Below, piece after piece: positions 45,442 to 53,140 of a stretch of DNA of 64,000 nt. The stretch spans positions 69,129 to 133,128 of the forward strand of contig NZ_JBFONT020000007.1 of NCBI RefSeq assembly GCF_040779325.2. Reading direction: 5' to 3'. Origin of the DNA: Aestuariibius violaceus. GTDB lineage: Bacteria; Pseudomonadota; Alphaproteobacteria; Rhodobacterales; Rhodobacteraceae. The notes beneath the pieces are model-generated. The model saw only the letters and a program-made list of their open reading frames with translations. It did not search any database and had not been told where the DNA came from. The position numbers were made by a program, and so were the translations under genes. Numbering within the stretch: position 1 is the stretch's first letter; every line of letters starts with the position of its first letter.

Positions 45442-46257
45442 ATGTGGGCGCTTGATGAGCAGTACCAGACCTCCGCCGGAACGGTCGCCGCAGGCCGCGC
45501 CGGTCAGGGCCCCGATCTGGTCCTGGCCCATGGCTGGCCGTGGTCCTCGTTCGCCTGGCATCGCATCATCCCCGGGCTGGCGCAGCACTACCGCGTCCAC
45601 TGGTACGACATGCCGGGCTTCGGCCGCTCCCAGATGGGCGGCTCCCGCCCCGCCTCCCTCGACGTGCAGGGAGAGGTCTTTGGCGAGATGCTCGCCGCCT
45701 GGAACCTCGATCGCCCCCTCGTCATCGCCCACGATTTCGGCGGCGCCGTCACGCTTCGCGCCCATCTCCTCCACGGCCGCGACTACGCCGGCTGGGTCCT
45801 GATGAACGTCGTCGCCATGCGCCCCTGGGGCTCGGACTTCTTCGACCATGTCGGCCGCCATATCGACGCCTTCACCGGCCTCCCGCCTCATATCCATGCG
45901 GCCCTCGTCGCCGCCTATATCGGCGGCGCCCTCGCCCATGAAATCGCCGGGGACGACCGAAAGGAACTCGCCGCCCCCTGGCTTACTGACAAAGGCAAAG
46001 ACGCGTTCTACGCCCAATTCGCCATGGCCGACGAACGCTACACCGCCGAGGTCGAGCCCCATTTCAGCGAGGCCCGCTGCCCCACCCGCATCCTCTGGGG
46101 CGAAGATGATCCCTGGATCCCCCTCTCCCGCGGCGAAGCCCTCGCCAAGGCGATGGGCACCGACCTCACGCCCCTCCGCGGCCTCGGCCATCTGCCCCAA
46201 CTCGAAGACCCGGCCACCGTCGAACGCGCCCTCCACAACGCGCTCGAGGGCATGTAA
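45442..46257 (+). CDS. Alpha/beta hydrolase with Asp nucleophile (dehalogenase/epoxide hydrolase type)
   Basis: A 271-residue alpha/beta-fold enzyme. HGWPWSSFAWH forms the oxyanion region, the nucleophile elbow IAHDFGGA carries Asp98 instead of Ser, the acid is Asp in GEDDPW (222/223) and His250 lies in GLGHLPQ. An Asp nucleophile is the hallmark of haloalkane dehalogenases, fluoroacetate dehalogenases and epoxide hydrolases. It sits between the binding protein and permease genes of an ABC operon, 3 bases before the first permease, so it probably acts on the imported compound. Confidence 0.82.
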   Translation: MWALDEQYQTSAGTVAAGRAGQGPDLVLAHGWPWSSFAWHRIIPGLAQHYRVHWYDMPGFGRSQMGGSRPASLDVQGEVFGEMLAAWNLDRPLVIAHDFGGAVTLRAHLLHGRDYAGWVLMNVVAMRPWGSDFFDHVGRHIDAFTGLPPHIHAALVAAYIGGALAHEIAGDDRKELAAPWLTDKGKDAFYAQFAMADERYTAEVEPHFSEARCPTRILWGEDDPWIPLSRGEALAKAMGTDLTPLRGLGHLPQLEDPATVERALHNALEGM

Positions 46258-46260
46258 CCC

Positions 46261-47115
46261 ATGTTCTCCTTCTGCACCGATCCCTCGACCCTCGACGGCG
46301 CAAGCTGGATGGCCTGCTACCTGACGACGGGCAAGCACATGGCCTTCTGGGCCAGCTTCGGCACCGTCCTGCTCCTGCTTGCCATCACCGCCCCCGCAGC
46401 CCTCCTCTTCGGTTTCGCCGGCGCCGCCGCCGCCCGCGGCCCGGCACCGGTCTCCTGGCTCGGCAAGACCTATATCGCGATCGTCCGCGGCATCCCCGAC
46501 ATCGCCTTCTTCCTGTTCTTCGTCATCGCCCTCGACCAGGGGTTCGAGTGGATCCGCCACCAGGCGCTCTGCCCCGACTGGTCCGACCCGATCCGCCGCG
46601 GCAACGACTTCGTCGTCTGCCCCTCGGCCAAGCTGCCGCTCTCCTCCGCGCCCCAATGGGTGCACGAGATCTACGGCTTCCTGATCGCCACCCTCACCTT
46701 CGCCATCGTCTTCGGCGCCTTCGCGGCCAACGTCCTCTACGGCGCCATGCGCGCCGTCCCCCGCGCCCAGATGGAAACGGCCGAGGCCTACGGCATGTCC
46801 CGCCGCCAGGCCTTCTGGCGCGTCCTCGTCCCGCAGATGTGGGTCTATGCTTTGCCGGGTCTCTCGAACCTCTGGATGGTCCTCATCAAGGCCACGCCGC
46901 TCCTTTTCCTCCTCGGCGTCGAAGACATCGTCTATTGGGCCCGCGAACTCGGCGGCGCCAAGACCCCCCGCTTCACCGATTACCCGCACGGCGACTGGCG
47001 CATCTGGTACTTCCTGTTCCTGCTCGTCTTCTACCTCGCCTTCACCAAGCTCTCGGAACTCGTGCTCGCCCGCATCACCACGCGCCTGCGCCACGGCCAG
47101 GCCTTCGCCGGATGA
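46261..47115 (+). CDS. Polar amino acid ABC transporter, permease (HisQ type)
   Basis: A 284-residue inner-membrane permease. It has the HisM/GlnP-type core: IAIVRGIPDIAFFLFF, GAFAANVLYGAMRAVPRAQMETAEAYGMSRRQAF (EAA loop), and LIKATPLLFLLG. A longer periplasmic loop with three cysteines (residues ~100-125) is unusual for the family. Follows the hydrolase by 3 bases and overlaps the second permease by ATGA. Confidence 0.9.
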   Translation: MFSFCTDPSTLDGASWMACYLTTGKHMAFWASFGTVLLLLAITAPAALLFGFAGAAAARGPAPVSWLGKTYIAIVRGIPDIAFFLFFVIALDQGFEWIRHQALCPDWSDPIRRGNDFVVCPSAKLPLSSAPQWVHEIYGFLIATLTFAIVFGAFAANVLYGAMRAVPRAQMETAEAYGMSRRQAFWRVLVPQMWVYALPGLSNLWMVLIKATPLLFLLGVEDIVYWARELGGAKTPRFTDYPHGDWRIWYFLFLLVFYLAFTKLSELVLARITTRLRHGQAFAG

Positions 47116-47915
47116 GCTGCTGGGACACGATCCAGGCCTACGCCTTCCGCTCGCTCGGCTACGGCGAACGCCGCCTCCCGCAAGAGGATATCACGCTCTG
47201 CGAGCAGTTCACCCTGATCGGCTCCGGCCTGATCTGGAACGTCTATTTCGGCGTGGTCGCGCTCGCCTCGGGTTTCATCCTCGCCACGCTCGTGGCCTTG
47301 GGCAAGGCCAGCCCCCGCTGGATCCTCAACGCTCCCTCGCGCGCCTTCATCCTCGTCTTCCGGGGCTCGCCGCTCTTCATCCAGTTCTTCCTCGCCTATT
47401 TCCTGTTCCTGCGCTTCCGGCAAAGCGAACTGGGCCTCGACTGGCTGACCAGTGCCTGGGCCGGCGCAGCCCTCGTCCTTTTCCTCAACACCGCCGCCTA
47501 TTCGGCCGAAATCTTCTACGGCGCCCTGCGCTCCATCCCGAGGGGAGAGATCGAGGCCGCCGACGCCTACGGCTTCGCCGGCTGGCGCCGCTTCCGCCGC
47601 ATCGTCTGGCCCACGATGCTCCGCCTCGCCTGGCCGGCCTACATCAACGAGGCGATCTTCCTCTTCCACGCCACCACCCTGGTCTTCTTCTCGGGCTTCC
47701 CGGCATCTCAGCAGCGCGGCGACGCGCTCTATTACGCGAGCTATTTCGCCGACAAGACCTTCAACCCGTTCGTCCCCTACCCGATCCTCGCGGGCTATTT
47801 CATCCTGCTGACGCTCGTCATCATCACCGCCATGGGCCTCGCCAACCGCCGCCTCAATCGCCACCTCGGCACGGCCCCCGCCCGTCCCCGCATGCTTGCG
47901 CAGATCATCCGCTAG
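47112..47915 (+). CDS. Polar amino acid ABC transporter, permease (HisM type)
   Basis: A 267-residue permease with VFRGSPLFIQFFLAYFLFLR, TAAYSAEIFYGALRSIPRGE (EAA loop region) and HATTLVFFSGFPASQQRGDA. It is the partner of the HisQ-type subunit, forming the heterodimeric channel. Its ATG at 47112 overlaps the preceding stop. Its end overlaps the convergent DnaB-like gene by 4 bases, closing the operon. Confidence 0.9.
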   Translation: MSCWDTIQAYAFRSLGYGERRLPQEDITLCEQFTLIGSGLIWNVYFGVVALASGFILATLVALGKASPRWILNAPSRAFILVFRGSPLFIQFFLAYFLFLRFRQSELGLDWLTSAWAGAALVLFLNTAAYSAEIFYGALRSIPRGEIEAADAYGFAGWRRFRRIVWPTMLRLAWPAYINEAIFLFHATTLVFFSGFPASQQRGDALYYASYFADKTFNPFVPYPILAGYFILLTLVIITAMGLANRRLNRHLGTAPARPRMLAQIIR

Positions 47916-48607
47916 GCCGCCTCCATCGCAAGGCGCCCGTCGTGCAAGAAGCACATCCGATCGAAGAGCCTCAGGTCGAACGGGTTCGGCATCCGGATAT
48001 CGCCCGGCCCCGGACACACCGCCCCGCGTCCCTCAAAGGCCCGGTCGATCTGCGAGATCAGCACGAAAATCGCCCCCGCCCGTGCTGCATAGGCCTTCAG
48101 CTCCCCAAGCTGCTCCGCCAGTCCCGGGTTGGCCCGCCTCTGATCCAGAAGCTGCAAGTAATCGACGACAACCAGCGCCTGCCCCCCGGCCGAGCCCAAC
48201 CGGTCCAATACATAGGCCGCACAAATCTCGTCCGACATATCAAGGATCACCGCCTCCCCGGCCACGCCAAGCGCGCCAAACCGATCCGTCACATCCCGCT
48301 CATTGTATTCCAGGCTGAAGAAGAAACCGGTCCGCCCCAGCCGCGGCGCCAAGGCCGCGATCTCCAGCCCCAGCAACGTCTTCCCATGCCCCGGCCGCGC
48401 GCCTAGCAGCACCATATCGGCCGGCTCCAGCTCCGCCAGCACCCGCTCCGCGGGCCGCTGCCCGGATGCAGACGCCAGATGGCTCCACGCCCGAAACCCC
48501 TCCGCCACGGCAATCCGGTCCAAAGCAACGTGCAGAGGAACCCCCTCCTCCCGCGCCATCACCCTGGCCTGACGTTTCAGTCGAAAAATCGGAGCGGACA
48601 GCCGCAT
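47912..48607 (-). CDS. DnaB-type RecA-fold ATPase, short form
   Basis: The 231-residue protein has Walker A GARPGHGKT (69-77), Walker B VVVDYLQLLD (147-155) and SQIDRAF like the sensor region of DnaB helicase C-terminal domains. Residues 1-50 are helical and unrelated to the DnaB N-domain (RLKRQARVMAREEGVPLHVA). Full DnaB is about twice this length, so this is a stand-alone ATPase rather than the replicative helicase. GAGGAGG stands 7 bases before ATG 48607. Role unknown. Confidence 0.82.
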   Translation of the reverse strand: MRLSAPIFRLKRQARVMAREEGVPLHVALDRIAVAEGFRAWSHLASASGQRPAERVLAELEPADMVLLGARPGHGKTLLGLEIAALAPRLGRTGFFFSLEYNERDVTDRFGALGVAGEAVILDMSDEICAAYVLDRLGSAGGQALVVVDYLQLLDQRRANPGLAEQLGELKAYAARAGAIFVLISQIDRAFEGRGAVCPGPGDIRMPNPFDLRLFDRMCFLHDGRLAMEAA

Positions 48608-49597
48608 CGGAACACCTCCTCGACAGGCAGTCGCCGCGATCCCCCCTTACGCGCCCGCCCGATCAGAGTGGCGTCGATCGAAACCCGCTCCGCAGGTCAC
48701 CTGCTTCCCAAAGGAGGGCGGAGGCCCGAGCAAGGCCCACACCCAGACCCTAACCCGGCGCGGCCGATCCGCTCAACCCGCACAAAGCCTCGACCTGTTT
48801 CGCAGCCGACCATCCCCGAACACCCCGGGAACCAGACACTCACCTTAACGTCCGCCCCACGACGCAAAGCGCGCGCCCTTCATCTGGTCGCAAACATGCC
48901 CGTCAGAGGTCGAACACGCCAATATCCCATCGGTAGCGGACTCGCCCACGGGCGACCCATGGCCCAAAACCCCAAATCGACCCCCACGACCAAGGCAGTA
49001 ACCTTAACGCCCGCCTCACAACGCAAAACATCGCCCTTCATCTGGCCCCTAAATACTCCCGCCGGAGGTGACACACAGTAGAACCCGATCGATCCAAAAA
49101 GCCGCCCCCCACAAACCATCTCCGCCAAACCGGATCTGCCACAAGACCCAAAGCACTAACCTCAATGCCCGCCTGCCAGCGTAGGGCGCCTCCCTTCATC
49201 TGGACCTGCCGAAGGCAAATCACCCGAAGCGCCAATTGCCCGAAGACGCGCCTGCCAGCAAACCATCCCCGGCGCGCCAAATCGGCCCCAAGGCCAAGGC
49301 AGTAACCTTAACACGCGCCCTACGAAAAAGGCCCACCCTTCATCTGGCTCCAAATACTCCCGCCCAAGGTGGAACACAGTAGAACCCGATCGATCAATAG
49401 ACCGCCATCACGCAAACGATCCCCGACGCCGCGCTCCCGCCCCTCAATCCCTCAAAGGCCCTCAAGCATTAACCTTAATGCCCCCGCCATCTCAGACGAA
49501 AGCGGGCGACCACCCTGCCCGACGAAGACGCCAAATGGCTTGCCATCTGCCACGTCGTCACCATTCTTCTGCTGAATCCACACCGACTGGAGCCCTC
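48608..49597. other. Gene-free gap of nearly 1 kb dominated by tandem repeats
   Basis: The first ~220 bases (48608-48830) show no recognisable feature. From 48831 the gap is taken up by five degenerate units of the repeat described in the next entry, to ~49500. Several short minus-strand frames run through the units, but they change frame and composition from unit to unit and have no ribosome sites or family signatures. Confidence 0.7.
48831..49500. repeat. Degenerate ~155-bp tandem repeat, five units
   Basis: Units begin at about 48831, 48991, 49149, 49296 and 49461. Each starts with a (C/T)AACCTTAA(C/T)GCC block; units 1-4 add an ACG(C/A)AAA-like stretch, CCCTTCATCTGG, and (A)AATACTCCCGCC. 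Units 2 and 4 also share ACACAGTAGAACCCGATCGAT after the last block and CAAGGCAGTAACCTTAAC before the first. Unit 5 is partial. Single copies or relatives lie at 24221-24284 and 50226-50250. Confidence 0.75.
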
Positions 49598-50224
49598 ATG
49601 ACAGCCCTCACCGACCTCACCGCGATCCTCGCAGCCTTCTTCCTCGTGACGGTCGCCCCGGGCCCGGCCAATCTCGCCGTCGCTACGGTCGCCATGCGCG
49701 CAGGCCGCCGGAACGGCCTGCTCTTCGGCACGGGCCTCGCCGCCGGCCTGGCCATCTGGGGCCTGGTCGCCGCCACCGGCCTCGGCGCTCTCCTGCAAGG
49801 CTCCGCCACGGCGCTGACCGCCCTCAAGCTCGCGGGCGGCGCCTACCTGGTCTGGCTCGCCTGGCAATCGGGCCGCTCCGCCTTCAGCCCCGACGCCATT
49901 CCCGCGCCAGAGCCCGGCAAGGGCCGCTGGATCGCCCGCGGTCTGATCCTCAACCTCTCGAACCCCAAGGCCGTCGTCGCCTGGATGGCCGCCCTCTCCA
50001 TGGGCCTCGGCACCGGCGATACCGGCACACACCTGATCCTTCCGACGCTCCTCTGCGCCGCGATCGGGGCCCTCAACTACACCGGCTACGCCCTCGCCTT
50101 CTCCCTCCCCGGCATCATGGCCGGATACCAGCGCCTCCGCCGCACCATAGACGCCGCAGCCGCCGCCCTCTTCGCCGCCGCAGGCGCGGGCCTCATCCGC
50201 TCCGCCTTCACCCGCAGCTCGTAA
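49598..50224 (+). CDS. LysE-family amino acid exporter
   Basis: A 208-residue inner-membrane protein with ~6 hydrophobic helices and the LysE/RhtB motifs FLVTVAPGPANLAVATVAMR, KLAGGAYLVWLAWQS and LILNLSNPKAVVAWMAALSM. It exports amino acids or analogues. ATG 49598 follows GGAG. It stands alone after the repeat gap. Confidence 0.9.
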   Translation: MTALTDLTAILAAFFLVTVAPGPANLAVATVAMRAGRRNGLLFGTGLAAGLAIWGLVAATGLGALLQGSATALTALKLAGGAYLVWLAWQSGRSAFSPDAIPAPEPGKGRWIARGLILNLSNPKAVVAWMAALSMGLGTGDTGTHLILPTLLCAAIGALNYTGYALAFSLPGIMAGYQRLRRTIDAAAAALFAAAGAGLIRSAFTRSS

Positions 50225-50225
50225 G

Positions 50226-50250
50226 TCCTCATCTTGCCGGAAATACCTCA
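50226..50250. repeat. Relative of the dispersed CTTCATCTGGCC repeat
   Basis: TCCTCATCTTGCCGGAAATACC directly follows the LysE-family stop and matches the core of the repeat units at 48831-49490 with a few changes. A single short copy; weak evidence on its own. Confidence 0.45.
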
Positions 50251-50383
50251 GGGCCTTGGTCTTCGACCCTTCGTCGCTGAGATTGGTCCACTGGACCAAT
50301 CTCCGGGCGCTCCTCAGCCCGGAACGGGCGGTGGCGGGAGCAGCGCCCCCATGCTAGATCGGCCGCAAGACGAAAGGCCCGCA

Positions 50384-51052
50384 ATGAAGATCGGCATCCT
50401 CCAGACCGGCCATGCACCGGACGCCCTCCTCCCGGATCACGGCGATTACAACGACCTCTTCGAACGCCTCCTCGGCGGTCACGGCTTCGCCTTCACCACG
50501 TGGAGCGTCGTCGACGACGCCTTCCCAGACGGCCCGGACGATGCCGATGGCTGGCTCATCACCGGCTCCAGACACGGCGCCTACGAGCCCCACCCCTGGA
50601 TCCCCCCGCTCGAAGAGCTGATCCGCGACATCCACGCCGCCCAAAAACCCCTCGTCGGCATCTGCTTCGGGCACCAGATCATCGCCCAAGCCCTCGGCGG
50701 CACGGTCGAGAAATTCCCCGGCGGCTGGTCCGTCGGCCGCCAGAGCTACACGCTGGACAACGAACACCTCCACCTCAACGCCTGGCACCAGGACCAGGTG
50801 ACAAAGCTCCCGCCGGAGGCCCGCATCCTCGGCCAAAGCGCCTTCTGCGAAAACGCCGTCCTCGCCTATGGCGATCACATCCTGACGATCCAGCCCCACC
50901 CGGAGTTCGACGCAGCCTTCACGCAAGGGCTCATCACCCATCGCGGCGGGGCCGTCCCGGCGGACCAGCTCGCACAGGCCCAGGCCGACCTCGCCCACCC
51001 CACCGACAGCACCAGGATCGCCGCCCGCATCGCGGCCCATCTCAAGCAATGA
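50384..51052 (+). CDS. Class I glutamine amidotransferase
   Basis: A 222-residue single-domain glutaminase-fold protein: nucleophile Cys94 in GICFGHQI, and His172/Glu174 in QPHPEFD. The WLITGSRHGAYEPHPW segment is typical of the stand-alone group related to gamma-glutamyl hydrolases (PuuD-like). ATG 50384 is chosen; the upstream in-frame extension is noncoding-like. Overlaps the GS-like gene (ATGA), so the two likely act on one gamma-glutamylated substrate. Confidence 0.87.
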   Translation: MKIGILQTGHAPDALLPDHGDYNDLFERLLGGHGFAFTTWSVVDDAFPDGPDDADGWLITGSRHGAYEPHPWIPPLEELIRDIHAAQKPLVGICFGHQIIAQALGGTVEKFPGGWSVGRQSYTLDNEHLHLNAWHQDQVTKLPPEARILGQSAFCENAVLAYGDHILTIQPHPEFDAAFTQGLITHRGGAVPADQLAQAQADLAHPTDSTRIAARIAAHLKQ

Positions 51053-52404
51053 CCGACTGGACAGACACCCTCCCCGACGCCGCCCGCGCCTACCTGGCGG
51101 GCCGCAAGCTGGACGAGGTCGAATGCCTCATCCCCGACCTCGCCGCCATCGCCCGCGGCAAGGCCGTCCCGGCCTCGCGTTTCGAACGCCAAAGCGAATT
51201 CTTCCTGCCGAACTCCATCTTCTTCCAGACCATCACCGGCGGCTGGGGCGAGGCGGCGGGCGAAGGCGGGTTCACCGAACCCGACATGGTCCTCAAGCCC
51301 GACATGACGACCGCCACCGCCGCCCCCTGGACCGGCGACTGGACGCTGCAGGTCATCCATGACGCCTATAACCACGACGGCACCCCCGTCCCCTTTGCGC
51401 CCCGCAACGTGCTCAAGCGGGTCTGGCAGCTCTATGCCGACAGGGGCTGGACCCCCATCGTCGCGCCCGAGATGGAATTCTACCTGGTCGCCCGCAACGT
51501 CGACCCCTCCGCCGCGATCGAACCGATGATGGGCCGCTCGGGCCGCCCCGCCGCCGCGCGCCAGGCCTATTCCATGTCCGCCGTCGACGAATACGGCCCC
51601 GTGATCGATGACATCTACGATTTCGCCGAGGCACAGGGCTTCGAAATCGACGGCATCACCCAGGAAGGCGGCGCCGGACAGGTCGAAATCAACCTGCGCC
51701 ACGGCGACCCCGTCTATCTCGCCGACGAGGTCTTCTACTTCAAACGCCTGATCCGCGAGGCCGCGCTCAAGCACGATTGCTTCGCCACCTTCATGGCCAA
51801 ACCGATCGAGGGCGAGCCGGGCTCGGCCATGCACATCCACCATTCGGTGCTCGGCCCGGACGGCCACAACATCTTTTCCAACCCCGACGGCACCGAAACC
51901 GACGCCTTCCGCCACTTCATCGGCGGCATGAAGCGCTACCTCCCCTCCGTCGTGGCCCTGCTGGCGCCTTACGTGAACAGCTATCGCCGCTACGTGAAGG
52001 ACCACGCCGCCCCGATCAACCTAGAATGGGGCCGCGACAACCGGACGACTGCGATCCGCATCCCCGTCTCGGGGCCCGAGGCGCGGCGCGTCGAAAACCG
52101 CCTCGCCGGCATGGATTGCAACCCCTATCTCGGCATCGCCGCCTCACTCGCCACCGGCTATCTCGGCATGATCCACGAGATCGACCCCGGCCCCGAATTC
52201 AAAGGCGACGCCTACGACGCCGAGGAGGATATCCCCCGCGGTCTCTTCGCCGCTCTCGACGCCTTCGACGGCACGCCCGAGATGCAGGAGGTGCTCGGCC
52301 CCGACTTCGCCCGCGTCTATTCCATCGTGAAGCGCGCCGAATACGACGAATTCCTGCAGGTCATCTCGCCCTGGGAAAGGGAGCATCTGCTGCTGAACGT
52401 CTAA
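51049..52404 (+). CDS. Glutamine-synthetase-family ligase (gamma-glutamylpolyamine synthetase type)
   Basis: A 451-residue protein with the GS beta-grasp and catalytic domains: APEMEFYLVA (metal Glu), GAGQVEINLRHGDP, GSAMHIHHSV (metal His), and NRTTAIRIPVSGPEARRVENR (the Arg-rich phosphate region). Lacking the adenylylation-loop Tyr pattern of GlnA, it fits the PuuA-like group that gamma-glutamylates amines. Coupled to an amidotransferase that could cleave or process the product. Substrate amine unknown. Confidence 0.87.
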   Translation: MTDWTDTLPDAARAYLAGRKLDEVECLIPDLAAIARGKAVPASRFERQSEFFLPNSIFFQTITGGWGEAAGEGGFTEPDMVLKPDMTTATAAPWTGDWTLQVIHDAYNHDGTPVPFAPRNVLKRVWQLYADRGWTPIVAPEMEFYLVARNVDPSAAIEPMMGRSGRPAAARQAYSMSAVDEYGPVIDDIYDFAEAQGFEIDGITQEGGAGQVEINLRHGDPVYLADEVFYFKRLIREAALKHDCFATFMAKPIEGEPGSAMHIHHSVLGPDGHNIFSNPDGTETDAFRHFIGGMKRYLPSVVALLAPYVNSYRRYVKDHAAPINLEWGRDNRTTAIRIPVSGPEARRVENRLAGMDCNPYLGIAASLATGYLGMIHEIDPGPEFKGDAYDAEEDIPRGLFAALDAFDGTPEMQEVLGPDFARVYSIVKRAEYDEFLQVISPWEREHLLLNV

Positions 52405-52436
52405 GGGGACGGCCACCACCGCCCTTCCTTCCGGTC

Positions 52437-52475
52437 ATCCCCGCGAAAGCGGGGATCTCCGGCAGTCAAAGGATG
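52437..52475. repeat. Dispersed palindrome (TCATCCCCGCGAAAGCGGGGATC type)
   Basis: ATCCCCGC-GAAA-GCGGGGAT forms a perfect 8-bp stem with a GNRA-like loop. This exact motif is frequent between genes in alphaproteobacteria. It follows the GS-like stop by ~30 bases and may also end transcription. Confidence 0.7.
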
Positions 52476-52503
52476 ACGGTTGACGTGACGATCCAAGGGC
52501 AGC

Positions 52504-52572
52504 GCCCGACCCGTGGGGTTCGGGACGACCGTCGCGTCAGTGGCGCGGCAAAAGCGTCCCGAACGGTCGGGC
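52504..52572. repeat. Inverted-repeat element related to 10406-10529
   Basis: GCCCGACC ... GTTCGGGAC (52504-52526) pairs with GTCCCGAAC ... GGTCGGGC (52556-52572). The outer GCCCGAC/GTCGGGC arms are shared with the element beside the terminase genes, but the centre differs. No coding capacity. Confidence 0.6.
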
Positions 52573-52633
52573 CTCGCTCGGCGTCGCCACCGGGCGGGAC
52601 CTTTCAGCGACGTGCCGCTCGAACGATCCCGCT

Positions 52634-52807
52634 CTAAATATCGACACCGTCGTCCTCGTTGTCCTCCTCGGTTCTTCCGTGGTCGGGGTTGCCGCTGCCC
52701 AAAGCGTCTACACCCACCCCGCCAGGCGTAACCTGGCTCGGCCCGGCGGCACCACAGGCCGTCAGCATCGCCAACATCAGGATGATGAAAGCATTTCTGG
52801 TCGTCAT
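52634..52807 (-). CDS. Small lipoprotein, 57 residues
   Basis: ATG 52807 opens a 57-residue frame: MTTRNAFIILMLAMLTACGA is a lipoprotein signal with lipobox LTAC (Cys18), so the mature protein has 40 residues. They are Gly/Pro-rich then strongly acidic (EEDNEDDGVDI). AGGT lies 6 bases before the start. No further family signature. Signal peptide and lipobox make the gene credible despite its size. Confidence 0.65.
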   Translation of the reverse strand: MTTRNAFIILMLAMLTACGAAGPSQVTPGGVGVDALGSGNPDHGRTEEDNEDDGVDI

Positions 52808-53140
52808 AGGCACCTGCTCGTCCTCTCTGATGCTCCGTTTTGAAAGGTAGAGCGCGCAACGCTTTCGGCCCCTCTCATCTTACGAGACAGCGCTCTCACC
52901 TCGCATGACGCAACGCTTTCGGCGGTAGATCCCGATCAACGATCGCTCTCATTTCGGCCTTTTGTTTCCACCAAGAGTTAACGCATCAGCCTGTTTCATT
53001 AACAAACGCCCACGCAACGCCCGGTTCCCTCCGACGTGATGCCGACCGGATGCCGACCGGATGCCGCATCCCCGAAAACCCTCGCCAGAGCTGCCACCAT
53101 CTGTTAGGTAATCCGAAAATGACCTTCGGAGAATCAAAAG
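52808..53140. other. Intergenic stretch with short direct repeats
   Basis: It contains a 14-15 base direct repeat (CGCAACGCTTTCGGC at 52855 and 52910) and a tandem GATGCCGACCG repeated ~2.5 times near 53039-53066. No gene is seen; the promoters of the lipoprotein and aminotransferase genes must lie here. Confidence 0.5.

Noticed and set aside
48880..49377. Three short minus-strand frames in the repeat gap
   Set aside because: Each spans repeat units, their sequences follow the repeat rather than a protein family, and none has a proper ribosome site.
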